64,000 bases of DNA from Eucalyptus grandis. Its lineage: Eukaryota > Streptophyta > Magnoliopsida > Myrtales > Myrtaceae. Where the stretch lies: contig NC_052614.1 in assembly GCF_016545825.1 (NCBI RefSeq), forward strand, positions 4,068,630 to 4,132,629. Direction: 5' to 3'. The notes beneath the pieces are model-generated. The model worked only from the letters and a program-made list of their open reading frames with translations, was not told the DNA's origin and ran no database searches. A program made the position numbers and the translations under genes. This document shows positions 1 through 10,525 of the stretch, one piece after another. Numbering within the stretch: position 1 is the stretch's first letter; each line of letters begins with the position of its first letter.

Positions 1-438
1 TTCGTTATACCTTAGTACGGATCTAGGTATTTGAATCCTCTTAATTCAATATTCATCTCACCTAACATTGAGTGTTTATTGGTTAAGTTCACAATATTCT
101 TGACATCTCGGTCTGGATCTGGATGTCTCAAAACTTTCCCCGTTTAGGCGACCGTAGAATGGTACGGGTCCTGGATATGTGACACCAACTATCTCGAGTT
201 ACTCTACCCTCCTCGAAGGTAAGTTATTTCAAGTAAGTTCCTTTTATCACTGGCATTAGCATTTCCATGCATCATATAAATTGCATTTAAAAAAAACAAA
301 AAAAAACAAAAAAAACAAAAAAAAACAAAAAAAATAGTCCCGCCAAAGTATCATCCATTGCATGTTCATGATCAAAATTTAGGTATCATGTTATCTTTGA
401 ATGCAACCTCTGTGAGCTCACCTTCAAAGAGGGGCAGC
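1..438 (+). mobile_element. 3' internal end of a Ty3/gypsy-type element with polypurine tract
   Basis: This stretch lies just upstream of the LTR that begins at 439. It ends in a purine tract (about 426-438, AAAGAGGGGCAGC) that abuts the LTR start TGTTGACACC. A polypurine tract in that position primes plus-strand DNA synthesis in LTR elements, so this is the last part of the internal region. No coding domain is visible; it is probably the untranslated segment after pol. An A-rich run with C interruptions (about 288-335) lies in it. The rest of the element is left of the window, so superfamily is inferred from LTR style only. Confidence 0.6.
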
Positions 439-674
439 TGTTGACACCTAAATTTTGATTAATCATTTAATAATTAATTGCATGAAAATTTAGGGATTAA
501 TCTTTAACCCCTAAGAAAAAAATAGTAAAATTGCATTTCACGTTGTCGCATTTGCATCGGTACTAAAAGTGCAACAAGACGCAGCGGCCCGTAGGCGTTT
601 ACATGCACGAAGGGATGGTTTCTCGCCACCAGTCGAGCACGCAAAAGAGCTAAAGTAAAAAAAAAAAGAGGAAG

Positions 675-1235
675 GAATTGCACGTCCATTGTCTCTCCCA
701 CATTAATGCATGCGCATGCACGCACAAATTCGGCAGACGTGCGGAATCCTTAGAGAAGCAAAATGAGCCCATGATATAATATTATATAATATGCTCTCTC
801 TCAAGTGTGGATTGTCAGGAGAAGCAACGAGAAATTTGCTGAAGGAGGAAGCAAATAACAAGCAAAGAAAAGTCAAAAGTTGTGGCTATTCTATAGAAGG
901 GAGGGACAAGTAGCCGTATATGAAACCCCAAGCATGCGAAGAAAGAAGAATCCATGAACCTGCATTTTCTTCCCCTCATTAATGCATGCACATGCACGCA
1001 TGAGTGGGGACGTGAAAATTCTACAGACACATGCAAAAGATGGGCTGACATTTTATATTACTTTCCTTCCTAGAGAGCAAATTGGCTGGAGAAGAAAGAA
1101 GTTCCTACACGTCCATTGTCTCACGCTCATTAATGCATACACATGCATGCACACAATTCGGCGGACGTAAGGAGCCTCAAAGAAGCAAGATGAACTCATA
1201 AAATATTATAAAATAGGTGGATTGTCAGGCGGTGG
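675..1235 (+). repeat. Diverged direct duplication in the U3 of LTR A
   Basis: A block beginning near 683 (CACGTCCATTGTCTC, then TTAATGCATGC, ATTCGGC, GACGT and GGATTGTCAGG) recurs from about 1110 to 1230 with the same order of motifs. A shorter third match (TCATTAATGCATGCACATGC) lies near 977. All copies lie upstream of the TATA box, so the duplication multiplied possible promoter-proximal elements, including RY-like CATGCA motifs. Confidence 0.6.
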
Positions 1236-1313
1236 CCACCATATTTGAAAAAAGAAGAACCAAACTTGAACAAGCAAGGAAAAGTTGCGGCTGCCTCCTG
1301 TTCACTTGTTGCC

Positions 1314-1321
1314 TATAAATA
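1314..1321 (+). promoter_or_regulatory. TATA box of family A LTR
   Basis: TATAAATA lies about 875 bp into the LTR and is followed by a purine-rich transcribed-leader-like tract. It sits just after a duplicated upstream segment, as expected for a U3/R boundary. Position and context support it; no transcript evidence is available here. Confidence 0.55.
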
Positions 1322-3549
1322 ATCAAGGATCCTTGGCTTGAGAGAAGGAGAGGAAGCATTCACTGGGGAGGTTTTGGTGAGAGCTATTAAAATAGAGAGT
1401 CCGTAGAGAGACACGGGTTGAGAGAGAGAACGAAAAATTTCCTTGAGAGATTGTGAGAGCTAATTAAAAAAAGTGAGCCCGTGCGGAGAGAACCTGCAAA
1501 AGAAAATATGAGGTGAAGGGGAGGAGATTAAAAAAAGAAGGGAAAGGGGGAGGAGATTAAAAAAAGAAAGGGAAAAAGCGAGGGCGAGACGTGAGAGAGG
1601 TGATTAAAAAAGAAAGAAAAGGCAAGGACAAGACCCCTACTGTTCATCTTCTCCAAGGGTTCTTCGCTGCAAAATTTCCACCGGTTTGTGCTACTTCCCC
1701 CCACGCATCCGCACCGTTGCACTCGCCGGAGCACCAGCAGCCGAACAACCCGACGCCCCGGCTGCCCATTACCGCCGGAGCCCTGAACTCTCTCGCCACT
1801 GCAGCCCGCACCACCACGCCAGTTCCGAGCCGGCCACCGCTCTCTCCGCCCGCAAAGCCAGAACCCGAAGTCGCAGCGATCCGCGGGCTCGGCGCTTGAA
1901 GCCGTACCGCCGCTCGGAGCCCATCCCTCGCTGGTCACCACCGCGACACCATCAACCTGCGTCTCCGCCACTGCTCCAGACCCGGACGCCGAACCACTGT
2001 ACGTCCGTGCCGGTCTCACGTCCGCACCGCCTCCGCCGGTCTCCCCTTCGCGTTGTGACCGATCCCCGCACAGCACCACCAGCAACGCCTGCACCTCCAC
2101 CCTGCTCGCCGCGCCTGCAACCTGACCCGACATCGCAACACACCACCCGCGACCTGCTGCTGCCGCCGGTCCGCCCACCACCTGTCCACCTGCCGCCGGT
2201 CCTCGCCGGAGCTCCGAACGCCGGTGACCAGCTACCCCCCCGGACTGACAACCTGCTTCCCTTCGGAGACCCCCGAGCCCAAGCCTTGCGTGGGGAAAGG
2301 AAAAGATAAAAAACAAACAAAGGGAGAACATTAGGTATCTTTTTATTATTATTTATATAGTTTATAGTTTGTTTTTATATATTTTCTTAGTGTGATTATT
2401 CATTAATGCATGATTGAAATTCCAATGTGAAATAACCCCTCAAATTAGGGATTAGGAGTCCGATTTTCGAGCCCGAAATCCGACTCACTATCTCTTGCAA
2501 AAATCGACAATCCAATCTCATGCCCGAGATTCGATTCACGATTTAATTTAAAATTGACCAACCCGATCTCATGCGCGAGATATGGCTCGTCAATTTTGGG
2601 TATTAATCTTATCTTGAGTGGATTGAATATCGGGTTATTTGAATTAACTTTTGTTTTTGCATAAAATAAAAGAAATTTAAAAAAATGCAAGTTAGATTAG
2701 GGTTAGGGTTAGTGTATTTAGTTATTTCGTTTTTAAAATAACCAAAAAAACCAAAAAAAATGCATTCGGGATATTAGTTTTTCTTAAGAATTGCACTAGT
2801 CAATTTAGAATAGGATTTTTTTATTTTTAAATTTTATAACAAAAAAATCCCAAAAAAAATTAATTAATTTAGGATGCTAGGTTGCATGTTTAATTGTGCG
2901 CAATTTTTATATCGAATTTTATATATATAAAACAAACAAAAAAATCATCATGCATTTTAGAATAGAATGACATGTCTCATTTTAAGATTAGATCAATTTG
3001 CATCTTAGGTTAGAAATTGCTAGATTAAAATAACATCTTAGTTTAAATTAGGATTTAGCATGACTTAATCCTAAGTTTAAATTAGATGGAATTTTAATTT
3101 AGCTAGGTAATTTTTGCATTTGTCTTAATTTCGAATATCATGAAAAATGCAAAAATTTGTCTTTAGATAAACTAGTTTCAATTTTGAGGATAAATTGCAT
3201 TTTAGGAATAGAAATATCATGTGCACGTCATGTGGGATTAGGTTCATAAAATGTACGTCCTGTAGAATTAGTTCCATTAAAAATTGCCCGTCATTATAAT
3301 TAGGTCATTTTGATTTGCGTATTTGATTATTGCATATTCATTAAGAAAACAAAACACAAAAAAAATATATTTTATTCACGTCATGTAGTTTAGAAAACAT
3401 TGTCATGCCATTCCATGTTAGATTAGTAGCATGCATTGCATATTGCATGATTCTCATTAAACAAGTGAAAACCAAAAAAAGGGGGGGGGGGAATTTGCTG
3501 TTAATTAGAAATCATATCTAGGTCTGTTGATGTGAATTCGATATAACAA

Positions 3550-3654
3550 TGCAGATGCTTTCGTTGCTATGAGAGTAAGTCCTGCAATTTATTCATCGCT
3601 TTCTTGGGTGTTAAATTGGTGGTTTGTGCACCCGCATGATCACCTCACATGTTA
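3550..3654 (+). other. Micro-exon/intron-like cassette in LTR A
   Basis: TGCAG (3550-3554) is followed by a 20-nt segment (3555-3574), then GTAAGTCC (from 3575), then CTCAC and TTAG (about 3644-3654). This gives an intron-like interval of about 80 nt. It matches the order seen in family D LTRs at the equivalent distance from the LTR 3' end. Splicing is inferred from motifs alone. Confidence 0.35.
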
Positions 3655-4004
3655 GGGAAGTAAATTAAAATCAATTCAAGCTGCTTGCAAAACATTTTCT
3701 TTCAAAATAAAAAGAAAAGTACCAAAAGGGCATTAAAAAGATCTAACGTAATCAAGTCTCCAAACTCATTTAATCTCTGGTTTGTAAGAGTGAAGTAATT
3801 CTCCCATTACTTTACTTGGGTTTCTAATCGACCCACCAAAAATAGATTAGTGGCGACTCCATGATAAACATCATTTGCATATTAAGAACTTGAACCTAAG
3901 TCGCGAATTGGTATGGGCTTGGGAGAGCCCGAGTTAAGTCTAGGCTTAACAATCCATTAGCCGAACCCTTAGGTGGTCCAACCCGCTTCGGGGAGGTCGC
4001 GACA

Positions 4005-4660
4005 TCTGACACCTATCACATGAAGCTACATAGGAGTATGCTTCTTTAAAAGGTGTGGGCCAATAAAATCCAGATTATAAAATTTTAGCTGTAGTTTTGG
4101 TTGCACCAAAATGGCCACCTACCTCCCCATCATGACAATGATGTAGAATGTTTGCCTTGTCTTCGTCTGAAACACATCTCCTTATGTCTTGGTCTGCACA
4201 TACTTTAAATAAGAAAGGTTCTTCCCAAAAATAATTTTTAACATCAGAAAATAATTTTTTCTTCTGTTGATATGATAATTCAAGAGGAAGAACATTACTT
4301 TCTAAATAATTTACAAAGTCAACGTACTAAGGAATTTTTGTGGACTTGATGGAAAAAAATTTATCATAAGGAAACTCTTCCAAAATTGGTCTTACCTCTT
4401 CCTTTGAATTTGGAATTCTTGATAAGTGATCTGCAATTAGATTTACAGTCCCCTTCTTATCTTTGATTTCCAAATCAAATTCTTGCAGCAATAGAATCCA
4501 CCTAATCAATCGGGGTTTTGATTCTTTCTTTTCAAGCAAATACTTAAGAGCAGAGTGATTAGAATAAACTATAACTTTTGAGCCAATTAAATAAGAACGA
4601 AATTTATCAAAAGTAAAAACTACTTGCTAATACTCTCTTTCAGCAATATTCAAAATTTTC
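4005..4660 (-). pseudogene. Ty3/gypsy RNase H - integrase zinc-finger fragment
   Basis: Read on the minus strand this gives the end of a gypsy RNase H domain ([19 protein letters not shown], then [20 protein letters not shown] and IADHLSR) followed by the integrase H2C2 zinc finger (GGHFGATKT, GFYWP, ending CDRC). The wording is typical of the Tat/Athila branch. In-frame stops are present (for example in EREY-stop-QVV near 4630, and near 4075). The right part of integrase is missing because LTR A inserted directly after the CDRC codons; it should continue left of the family A element outside the window. The RNase H start is cut at about 4640. Confidence 0.75.
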
Positions 4661-5106
4661 AACTTTTTCAATTCACCAATACATTCAGGTAATTCCCAAT
4701 TATTTGTACCTAAGAAGTTCAATTCAGTTGACCTTTCCAACCTCCTAATTGATTAGGGAATATGACATAGACAAGAATCAACTCAGGCATGATCAATCGC
4801 TTAATGATAGGCGCTGCAATTTTTTCAAGGGATCTGGCGCTTTCTGGAAGTCTATATGTATTGAAGCAATCTCGCAAGTTGAGTGTTGACAAATTTACCA
4901 AATGGTTTTTTGAGCCTTGAATTCCAAAGAATGATTCGCATGGTTTTGGACAAAACCTTATCTGCACCATAAGCATAAAGCATCTCTTGCTTCTTCAAAG
5001 ATCCTTTTTTCTCTCTTTCTTTACTCAGAACATATTGACCTATAAAAAATATGTTGGCAACAATGACATCTACTTCTGTTTTGAAAAATAGAAAAACTAT
5101 AAACAA
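4641..5106 (-). pseudogene. Possible leucine-rich-repeat scrap, perhaps of an NLR gene
   Basis: On the minus strand, immediately upstream of the gypsy RNase H and in frame with it, about 30 residues follow an LRR spacing: LNFLGTNNWELPECIGEL then KKLKILNI. The layout LxxL...N..xLPxxIGxLxxLxxLxI is common in plant TIR-NBS-LRR proteins. Further upstream on the same strand an open stretch (4852-5106) has no motif I can name. The scrap is short and has stops between its parts. It could be an NLR remnant joined to the gypsy fragment, or a chance match. Confidence 0.3.
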
Positions 5107-5306
5107 GAAAATAAAATAAAAATGGGAGGATGCATGTACAGAAATTTCATTAATTGATGATCTTCAGTGGACCAAGCAATAGAAGAAGATATTTTCAACA
5201 AAGCAAGCCACTTAAGCCAACGTTATCCTCCCTCACCCCTACTTTGTTCTTTTTCAGCATAATGTGAGAAGAGAGAGCATGCCCAAACATGACCGAACTC
5301 ACCATG
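5107..5306. other. Flanking DNA, no gene seen
   Basis: No domain or RNA gene was recognised. It ends in CCATG (5302-5306), the left target duplication of the solo LTR that follows. The same flank resumes at 9090. Confidence 0.5.
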
Positions 5307-5791
5307 TGTGGCACCCCTCGACACGGCCCCCGATCCGTTAGGGTCGCCACAGTTCGATTACCTTTCACTTGCCCTAATAACATGTCACTCTGATACCATT
5401 TCAATTGCAGCGGGTCTATACAACCTGGGGGTTTACATTTTTTTTTTTGATCGGTCCCTTGCGCAATTCATATAACGGAAGCGTATCCAACAACTCCTTT
5501 CCCAATATTCAGAAAGCGATGCCACCAACTAAACATTTATAGGTAAAGGCTGAACACTTTTATTTACTTAAACCAGATGGGCATCATTCATCGGTACATC
5601 AAAATGACGTGGTTTTCTATACATGGCTATACTTCAAAAGATGACCAACATCTCCTCCAACAGTCGTATACTTAAAGTCCATCGATCAGTGTCGGCGTCC
5701 AAAAGTTCCTTCCTTTGCTATCCTCCTCCTCGCGGTCATATCCAACCACTCGATCCATCTACTGGTGGTAGTGGCAGCAGAGATATCTTAT

Positions 5792-5918
5792 CTAGTTTGA
5801 AATGTTATTCCCCAAAAAGGGTGAGTACAACCACTCAGCAGTAAAGATCCACCAAACACAGAACAATCAAGGCATCATAACAAAGCACATATCATTCATG
5901 CATTCAAGCATAACTTAC
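5792..5918 (-). other. Intron-like segment in LTR C copy 1
   Basis: On the minus strand AAG is followed by GTAAGTTA (donor at 5918), then TACTCACCC, then ATTTCAAACTAG (acceptor near 5792). The length is 127 nt. Copy 2 has the same arrangement at 34757-34880 (124 nt). Donor, CTCACCC and AG are conserved while much of the sequence between differs. Confidence 0.4.
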
Positions 5919-6289
5919 CTTACAGCCATGCATATGTCATCATACCATATGTGCATATATCATCATGCACTCATCATCAAGCATTCATGCATATATCACC
6001 ATGCCATATGTGCATATACCACCATGATTCATATCATCCATGCTATCAAGCATACATCACCATGAGATCCATTCATGCCTTCACGATCGCATTTTCAATA
6101 TCAAATAGCATCAATTTACTTTTAGAAGCCGATCATGCATCATGCCATATGCATACACTCATGCACATGATTCATTTTCAATTCTTATATTTCACAAGAA
6201 TCTCATCAGTTTTTCTTTCCAGGGACCAATGTTTGCATCCCACAATTTATCGCTCGCATCCAACCAGGCATCGCGAGGAACCCTCGAGA

Positions 6290-6530
6290 ACATATTTAAA
6301 ATACAACCGAGCATCCGGCACCCCCACATTCCGGGCATCTCGCATCCCAACTAGCATCACGAGGTATCCCCCCGGGCACACACCTCCAGGGCTTCCGGGA
6401 TTACGTACCGACATACCACCAGGCACTCCTCTTGGAATTACGTACCGTATACCACCGGGCATCTCGAAACTGTTGAGGACCCTCCGGAATTATACCACTA
6501 GGCCACCGGGAATCCCGACACTCCCGGGGC
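6290..6530. repeat. GC-rich minisatellite in LTR C copy 1
   Basis: Short blocks such as CCGGGCATC, ATTACGTACCG and ATACCACCGGGC recur irregularly. The same blocks occur at about 35370-35680 in copy 2, so the array belongs to the family. No coding meaning is evident. Confidence 0.5.
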
Positions 6531-6689
6531 ATCGTCGGCTCACACCTCCGACGGTCTTGTCACTATCCCAATTTACATTTATACATGTATCTCAATTTCA
6601 ACATGGCATTTGATGCAACAATATCAAGAATCTCAACCAACTTTTCATGCCAATTAACATGCCATATGCCATCCCATATGTAGCAAAAT

Positions 6690-8210
6690 CAACCACTCAA
6701 ATTATTTCATCACATGGAGAATTTCATTTATTTTTCAAAACACACAAGTTTTCGAATAAATCAGAATGCATTCCTCTAATTAAAACTCCAGAAAATTAGT
6801 AAATGACATTAATAAATTCTGAAAACTTGGCACATTATAGACGAGACCTAAAGGCAGATATCTCATGAAGAACACAACACCACCAGAATTTCATACAAAA
6901 CAGAATAGTCCATGCATTACAGCTTTTGAAATTCGCCCAATCCAGCTTGCACAGTTTTAGAATTTTTTTATTAAATAACCAAATGACCTTAAAAAATTAT
7001 GAAAATCGTACATATGATATTCAAGACATAAATGCAGATATTTCATGAAGAACACTGCACCAAAAAGATTCCCATATAATTCGGTACAGACCGTGCAACA
7101 CAGCACTACTATTCTAACAATTCGACTTGCACAGTTTTTGAAACATTTTTAGTTAAATAGGAAAATGAACTTCAAAAATTACGAAATTTGAATATGTTGT
7201 AGGGAAGACATAAAGAGGAATATTTCATGCAGAACAAGTTTCCAAAAAAACCTCCTACCAAAACGATATAGTCCACGCATTGCAACTTACACAGTCCGAA
7301 CACATCAGATTGCACGGTTTTAGAAACATTTCCGATTAAATACCCAATCGACCTCCAAAAATTATAAAATTCGACTATGTGATAGTGAAGAACCTAAGGT
7401 AGATATTTCATGCAGGTATAAAGGTCATATTCGTCCTAGGTAATTAACTATAGGCGGTTAAAAGTTCTGTTCTTAGTACCGAAATTTCCAGATCTAACTA
7501 CCTCCGAAAAAACACGATTTAACCTACCTATTCTTGTTGGTTTTCTGTAAATTTTTGATATGTTAAACCTCATGATGTTCTTTACAACTTTTGTTAAGAA
7601 ATCGAAGTGAAATTTCAATGAGAAAGTTACTTTACAGACCACGAAACCACTAAAGGTCATCACGACGAATTCCAGATCTAGTCTCTCCAAAGGAAAATCG
7701 TTTCACCAAGAAATACTTGTTCGTTTTATCTCAAATTTCAGTATGTTATTCTTCAAGATGTTCTCTACAACTTTCATGAAGAGGTAGAAGTGAAATTCCA
7801 AATAAAAAGTCACATACAACACACGAAATTACCAAGAGGTCAACAAAACAGTTTCCAGATCTAATATTTTCGTAGAAAAAGTGTTTCACCCCCAAATACT
7901 TGTCAATTTTGTCTCAAATTTTAGTATGTTATACTTCAACATGTTCTCTACAACTTTCATGAAGAGGTAGAAGTGAAATTACAAATAAAAAGTCACATAC
8001 AACACACGAAATCACCAAGAGGTCAACAAAACAGTTTCCAGATCTAATGTTTTCGTAGAAAAAGGGTTTCACCCCCAAATACTTGTCTATTTTGTCTCAA
8101 ATTTTAGTATTTTATACTTCAAGATGTTCTCTACAACTTTCGTGAAGAGGTAGAAGTGAAATTCCAAATAAAAGGTCGCATGCAACCCCCAAACTCATGA
8201 AAAGTCAGGC
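6690..8210. repeat. Tandem array of about eight ~180-bp units in LTR C copy 1
   Basis: The motif TTTCATGAAGA and its variants recur near 6864, 7043, 7223, 7405, 7590, 7775, 7956 and 8138, a spacing of about 180-186 bp. The last four units also share TCCAGATCTA at 7487, 7671, 7854 and 8037. These four are very similar; the first four are more diverged but keep the order of a TATG-containing block, CAAGA and TTTCATGAAGA. Family C copy 2 has about five such units. Confidence 0.7.
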
Positions 8211-9185
8211 TGGTTATTTTCCAGAAACAGCATGCAAGGCCAACAAACCTCTCCCTAAAGCTCCGAAAGTTCACCACTTACCACAACCAAAATTTATCAT
8301 CTTCTACACACACTTTACAGCAAGCAAAGGGTAGGTTTTAGGACTCTACTTGCCTTAAACTCAAGCACAAAACGGCAGCAAACAGAGGCAAAGCAGCGAC
8401 AAACGGCGGACGAACTCTCTTCCTTCTTCTTCGCATGGCCTCTCTCTTTCCCCCTTCCTCTCTCTCGGTTCACTCCCTTTCTCTCTCTCCCTTCAATTCC
8501 GAAACCCCCCTCCCCTTTTGTTCTTTGATTAACAATTAATCTCTATTTTTGCATGTAAGGGACAAGTGAAAGATGCATGGACAAGTGGTGAGTAGCCTTT
8601 TGCATGTTAGAGACACATGGAGAATCCCTCACGCCACTTGTCAATCTCCATGCAAAGGTGATGGCCCTCAATGGGCTGGGCTTGGGCCTTCATGGGCCGG
8701 TCGAATGGGGGGCTGCGTGGGCTGGTTGGATGGGCTTTGGGCCTAAAAATCAGCCCACCCCCTCCTATTCCTATTCCATTTAATCCCCAATTAAATAAAC
8801 ACCTAATTTCAACTTATAAGCCCACAAAAATCTATAATTTAAATCAATAAAATTCTACTTATAAAGTGCACCACCAAGAATGAGATTTCCTATATCAATT
8901 TGCATTTTAATAATTCCTTGGGTCACTTGAAGACACACCTCCATCCAAACAATCATCCTTTACAATGCTCGGCCTTAAATTAATTGAAATTCATTAACTC
9001 AATGGCTAATACAAAATCAAACGGCACTTCCATTACCTAATCATGGTTCATGGCACTCCAGAGGTTGTCATGAATTTTGGGATGCCACACCATGCCCGAA
9101 CATCAACAACAGGCTCCCTTCACATCACACCAAAGCATCAGAGGGGCACAAACGAAATTAGAGAAAGTTTAATCAAGACTTGAGT

Positions 9186-9573
9186 GGGTTTTTTATAAAA
9201 TATGATGGGTCAATCCTAGCCCGTGAGAGAAAACCCATAAAGAGAGATGATAGTTATTTTTAAGTAAAAATAACTACTATAAGAAAAGATAAAAAGGGGA
9301 ACGTTGTAAAAAACATAACAATACGTACTTTCTTCCTCTTTTGACGATAGTGAATTCTCTCCCAAAGAACGGAGCTCTAAGGTTTCGATCGATCCCTGTG
9401 AGACTACAACAAGTATTTAATCTGTGGCAAATAAGATACTTTCGTCTTCGTGATGTTCCTTTCGATCGATGTTACATGTATCCTCAGGTCCATTTCTCCA
9501 TTTTTTTTAGTATTCAATCGTTTGAGTATCTGTTCATTTTTAGAAATCTGTTTCCCTCGTTTGTATCAGAGCG
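9186..9573 (+). mobile_element. LTR end and PBS of an LTR element, family F (copy 1)
   Basis: This block recurs almost motif for motif at 23050-23164 joined to 26993-27300 (TTTTTTATAAAAT, AAGGGGAACGTTGT, GTGAATTCTCT, TTTCGATCGATCCC). It is followed by TATCAGAGCG (9564-9573), which resembles the primer-binding site complementary to the initiator methionine tRNA. It is therefore read as the right part of an LTR plus PBS. The left LTR boundary is not certain. Confidence 0.5.
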
Positions 9574-10520
9574 TAATGTTGTTGTTTCCCCATCATTGTT
9601 GTAGTTTACATTTGATTCTTTTGCCAAAATTTGAGAATTGTCACCGATAGACATTTATGGACGGAAATCCTGACACCCTATGTATTGTTCATGCCCCTTT
9701 TTTTATTTTTCGTACGTCAATTTTTTTTTTTTTGATAGTGCAGGGTCGTAATTCTCGTCAAGATGAGAAAAACAAGTGGCGGCACGTCGTCGAAGGTGGC
9801 CGGATGCACCACCAAGCACGACCGGAAGGTATTGGGCTCATTGGCGAGTGCAACGAGAGGGAACCCCTAGGCGCATGCGGGGACCGTTTTGCCCTTCCAC
9901 TTTTCTAAAAATTATGATTTTGCCCCCAAATAGTGATTTTACGTTTTTGTCCTTTGTTTTTCACTGATATCACCCTTTTACCTCTCAACTGACCCGACCT
10001 TGTTGACCCGTTGATCGAGCTGGTCATTCATTGATTGGCATTGACTTTCTTTGATCGACATTGACTTCTGTTGACCAGTGTTGACTGATCGTCGACCGGT
10101 GTTGACCGACTGTTGACCATTGACCATTGTTGACAAAAAAAACAGAAAATTTATTTTTCAATTACATTCATTATGGATTATATGTAATCTTCTTTTGTTT
10201 TGCAGTTGTTGCAAGAACAATGCCTCCCCGTCGTATGCTTACAACTATTCGCACCTTATCATAAGGACAAAAGGCGAGACTTGCAAGGATGATAGTTGAG
10301 TTGGCCGATTGTCTATTGGAAAGTGATGATATAATGGAACATGTGTTCAATGTCAATAAGATGATACAAAAAATCGTCTAGAACAATTATCCCATGCTAG
10401 CTTTTGAGATGGTGTGGTCTTCGATTAACACTCTTCTATTTGAATAGGAAGTAGTGTTGAATCGTAAGTCAACATGCTTCTAGATTATAGGAAGCTTGCG
10501 GTTGCTTTTTTGAAGGAATA
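9574..10520 (+). mobile_element. Leader and possible gag start of family F element
   Basis: This follows the PBS-like site. A reading frame begins ATGCCTCCCCGTCG at about 10219 (MPPRR..., a start often seen in gypsy gag), preceded by TTTTGTTTTGCAG, which looks like a splice acceptor. The frame breaks within about 15 codons. I see no zinc knuckle or capsid motif. The fragment is cut at 10525 by a solo LTR, and its continuation after 14343 is not recognisable. Superfamily assignment is uncertain. Confidence 0.3.
9999..10135 (+). repeat. Cluster of TTGAC motifs
   Basis: Nine TTGAC cores, most followed by C or T, lie within about 135 bp. TTGAC(C/T) is the W-box core recognised by WRKY factors. 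In plant gag leaders similar GTTGACC runs also arise as simple degenerate repeats, so a regulatory role is only a possibility. Confidence 0.5.
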
Positions 10521-10525
10521 CTATA

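Larger units (their letters stand above)
439..4004 (+). mobile_element. LTR, family A, 3' LTR of a long-LTR element
   Basis: The LTR starts TGTTGACACCTAAATTT directly after a polypurine tract and ends GGTCGCGACA, giving TG...CA ends over 3,566 bp. It is inserted in a minus-strand gypsy integrase: the codons for C-D-R-C-Q lie immediately right of the LTR end. The expected 5-bp target duplication is therefore TCTGA (4005-4009); its partner would be left of the window. A TATA box (1314-1321), a purine-rich leader (about 1330-1620) and a GC-rich proline/alanine-rich block (about 1690-2310) follow in order, then AT-rich sequence. ORFs in the GC block (for example 1686-2309) have no recognisable domain and I do not call them genes. 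The two LTRs at 10526-14338 and 15253-18272 are inverted relatives: their ends read as the reverse complement of these. Confidence 0.8.
5307..9089 (-). mobile_element. Solo LTR, family C (copy 1)
   Basis: The plus-strand ends are TGTGGCACCCC and GGGATGCCACA, and exact 5-bp duplications CCATG flank it (5302-5306 and 9090-9094). There is no coding region, so this is a solo LTR of 3,783 bp. I place it on the minus strand because read that way it starts TGTGGCATCCC and ends GGGGTGCCACA, as plant chromovirus LTRs often do; the intron-like cassette also reads on that strand. It shares both ends and many inner blocks with 34303-37842. It contains a CAT-rich stretch (about 5880-6160), a GC-rich minisatellite (about 6290-6530) and a tandem array of about 180-bp units (about 6690-8210). 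Confidence 0.85.

Noticed and set aside
1528..2331. Long overlapping ORFs on both strands in the GC-rich part of LTR A
   Set aside because: Frames are open on both strands because the block is GC-rich. No domain is visible and the block lies within an LTR.
2690..2713. Telomere-like repeat (TTAGGG) in LTR A
   Set aside because: Only two and a partial third unit are present, and the plant telomere repeat is TTTAGGG. Not an interstitial telomere.
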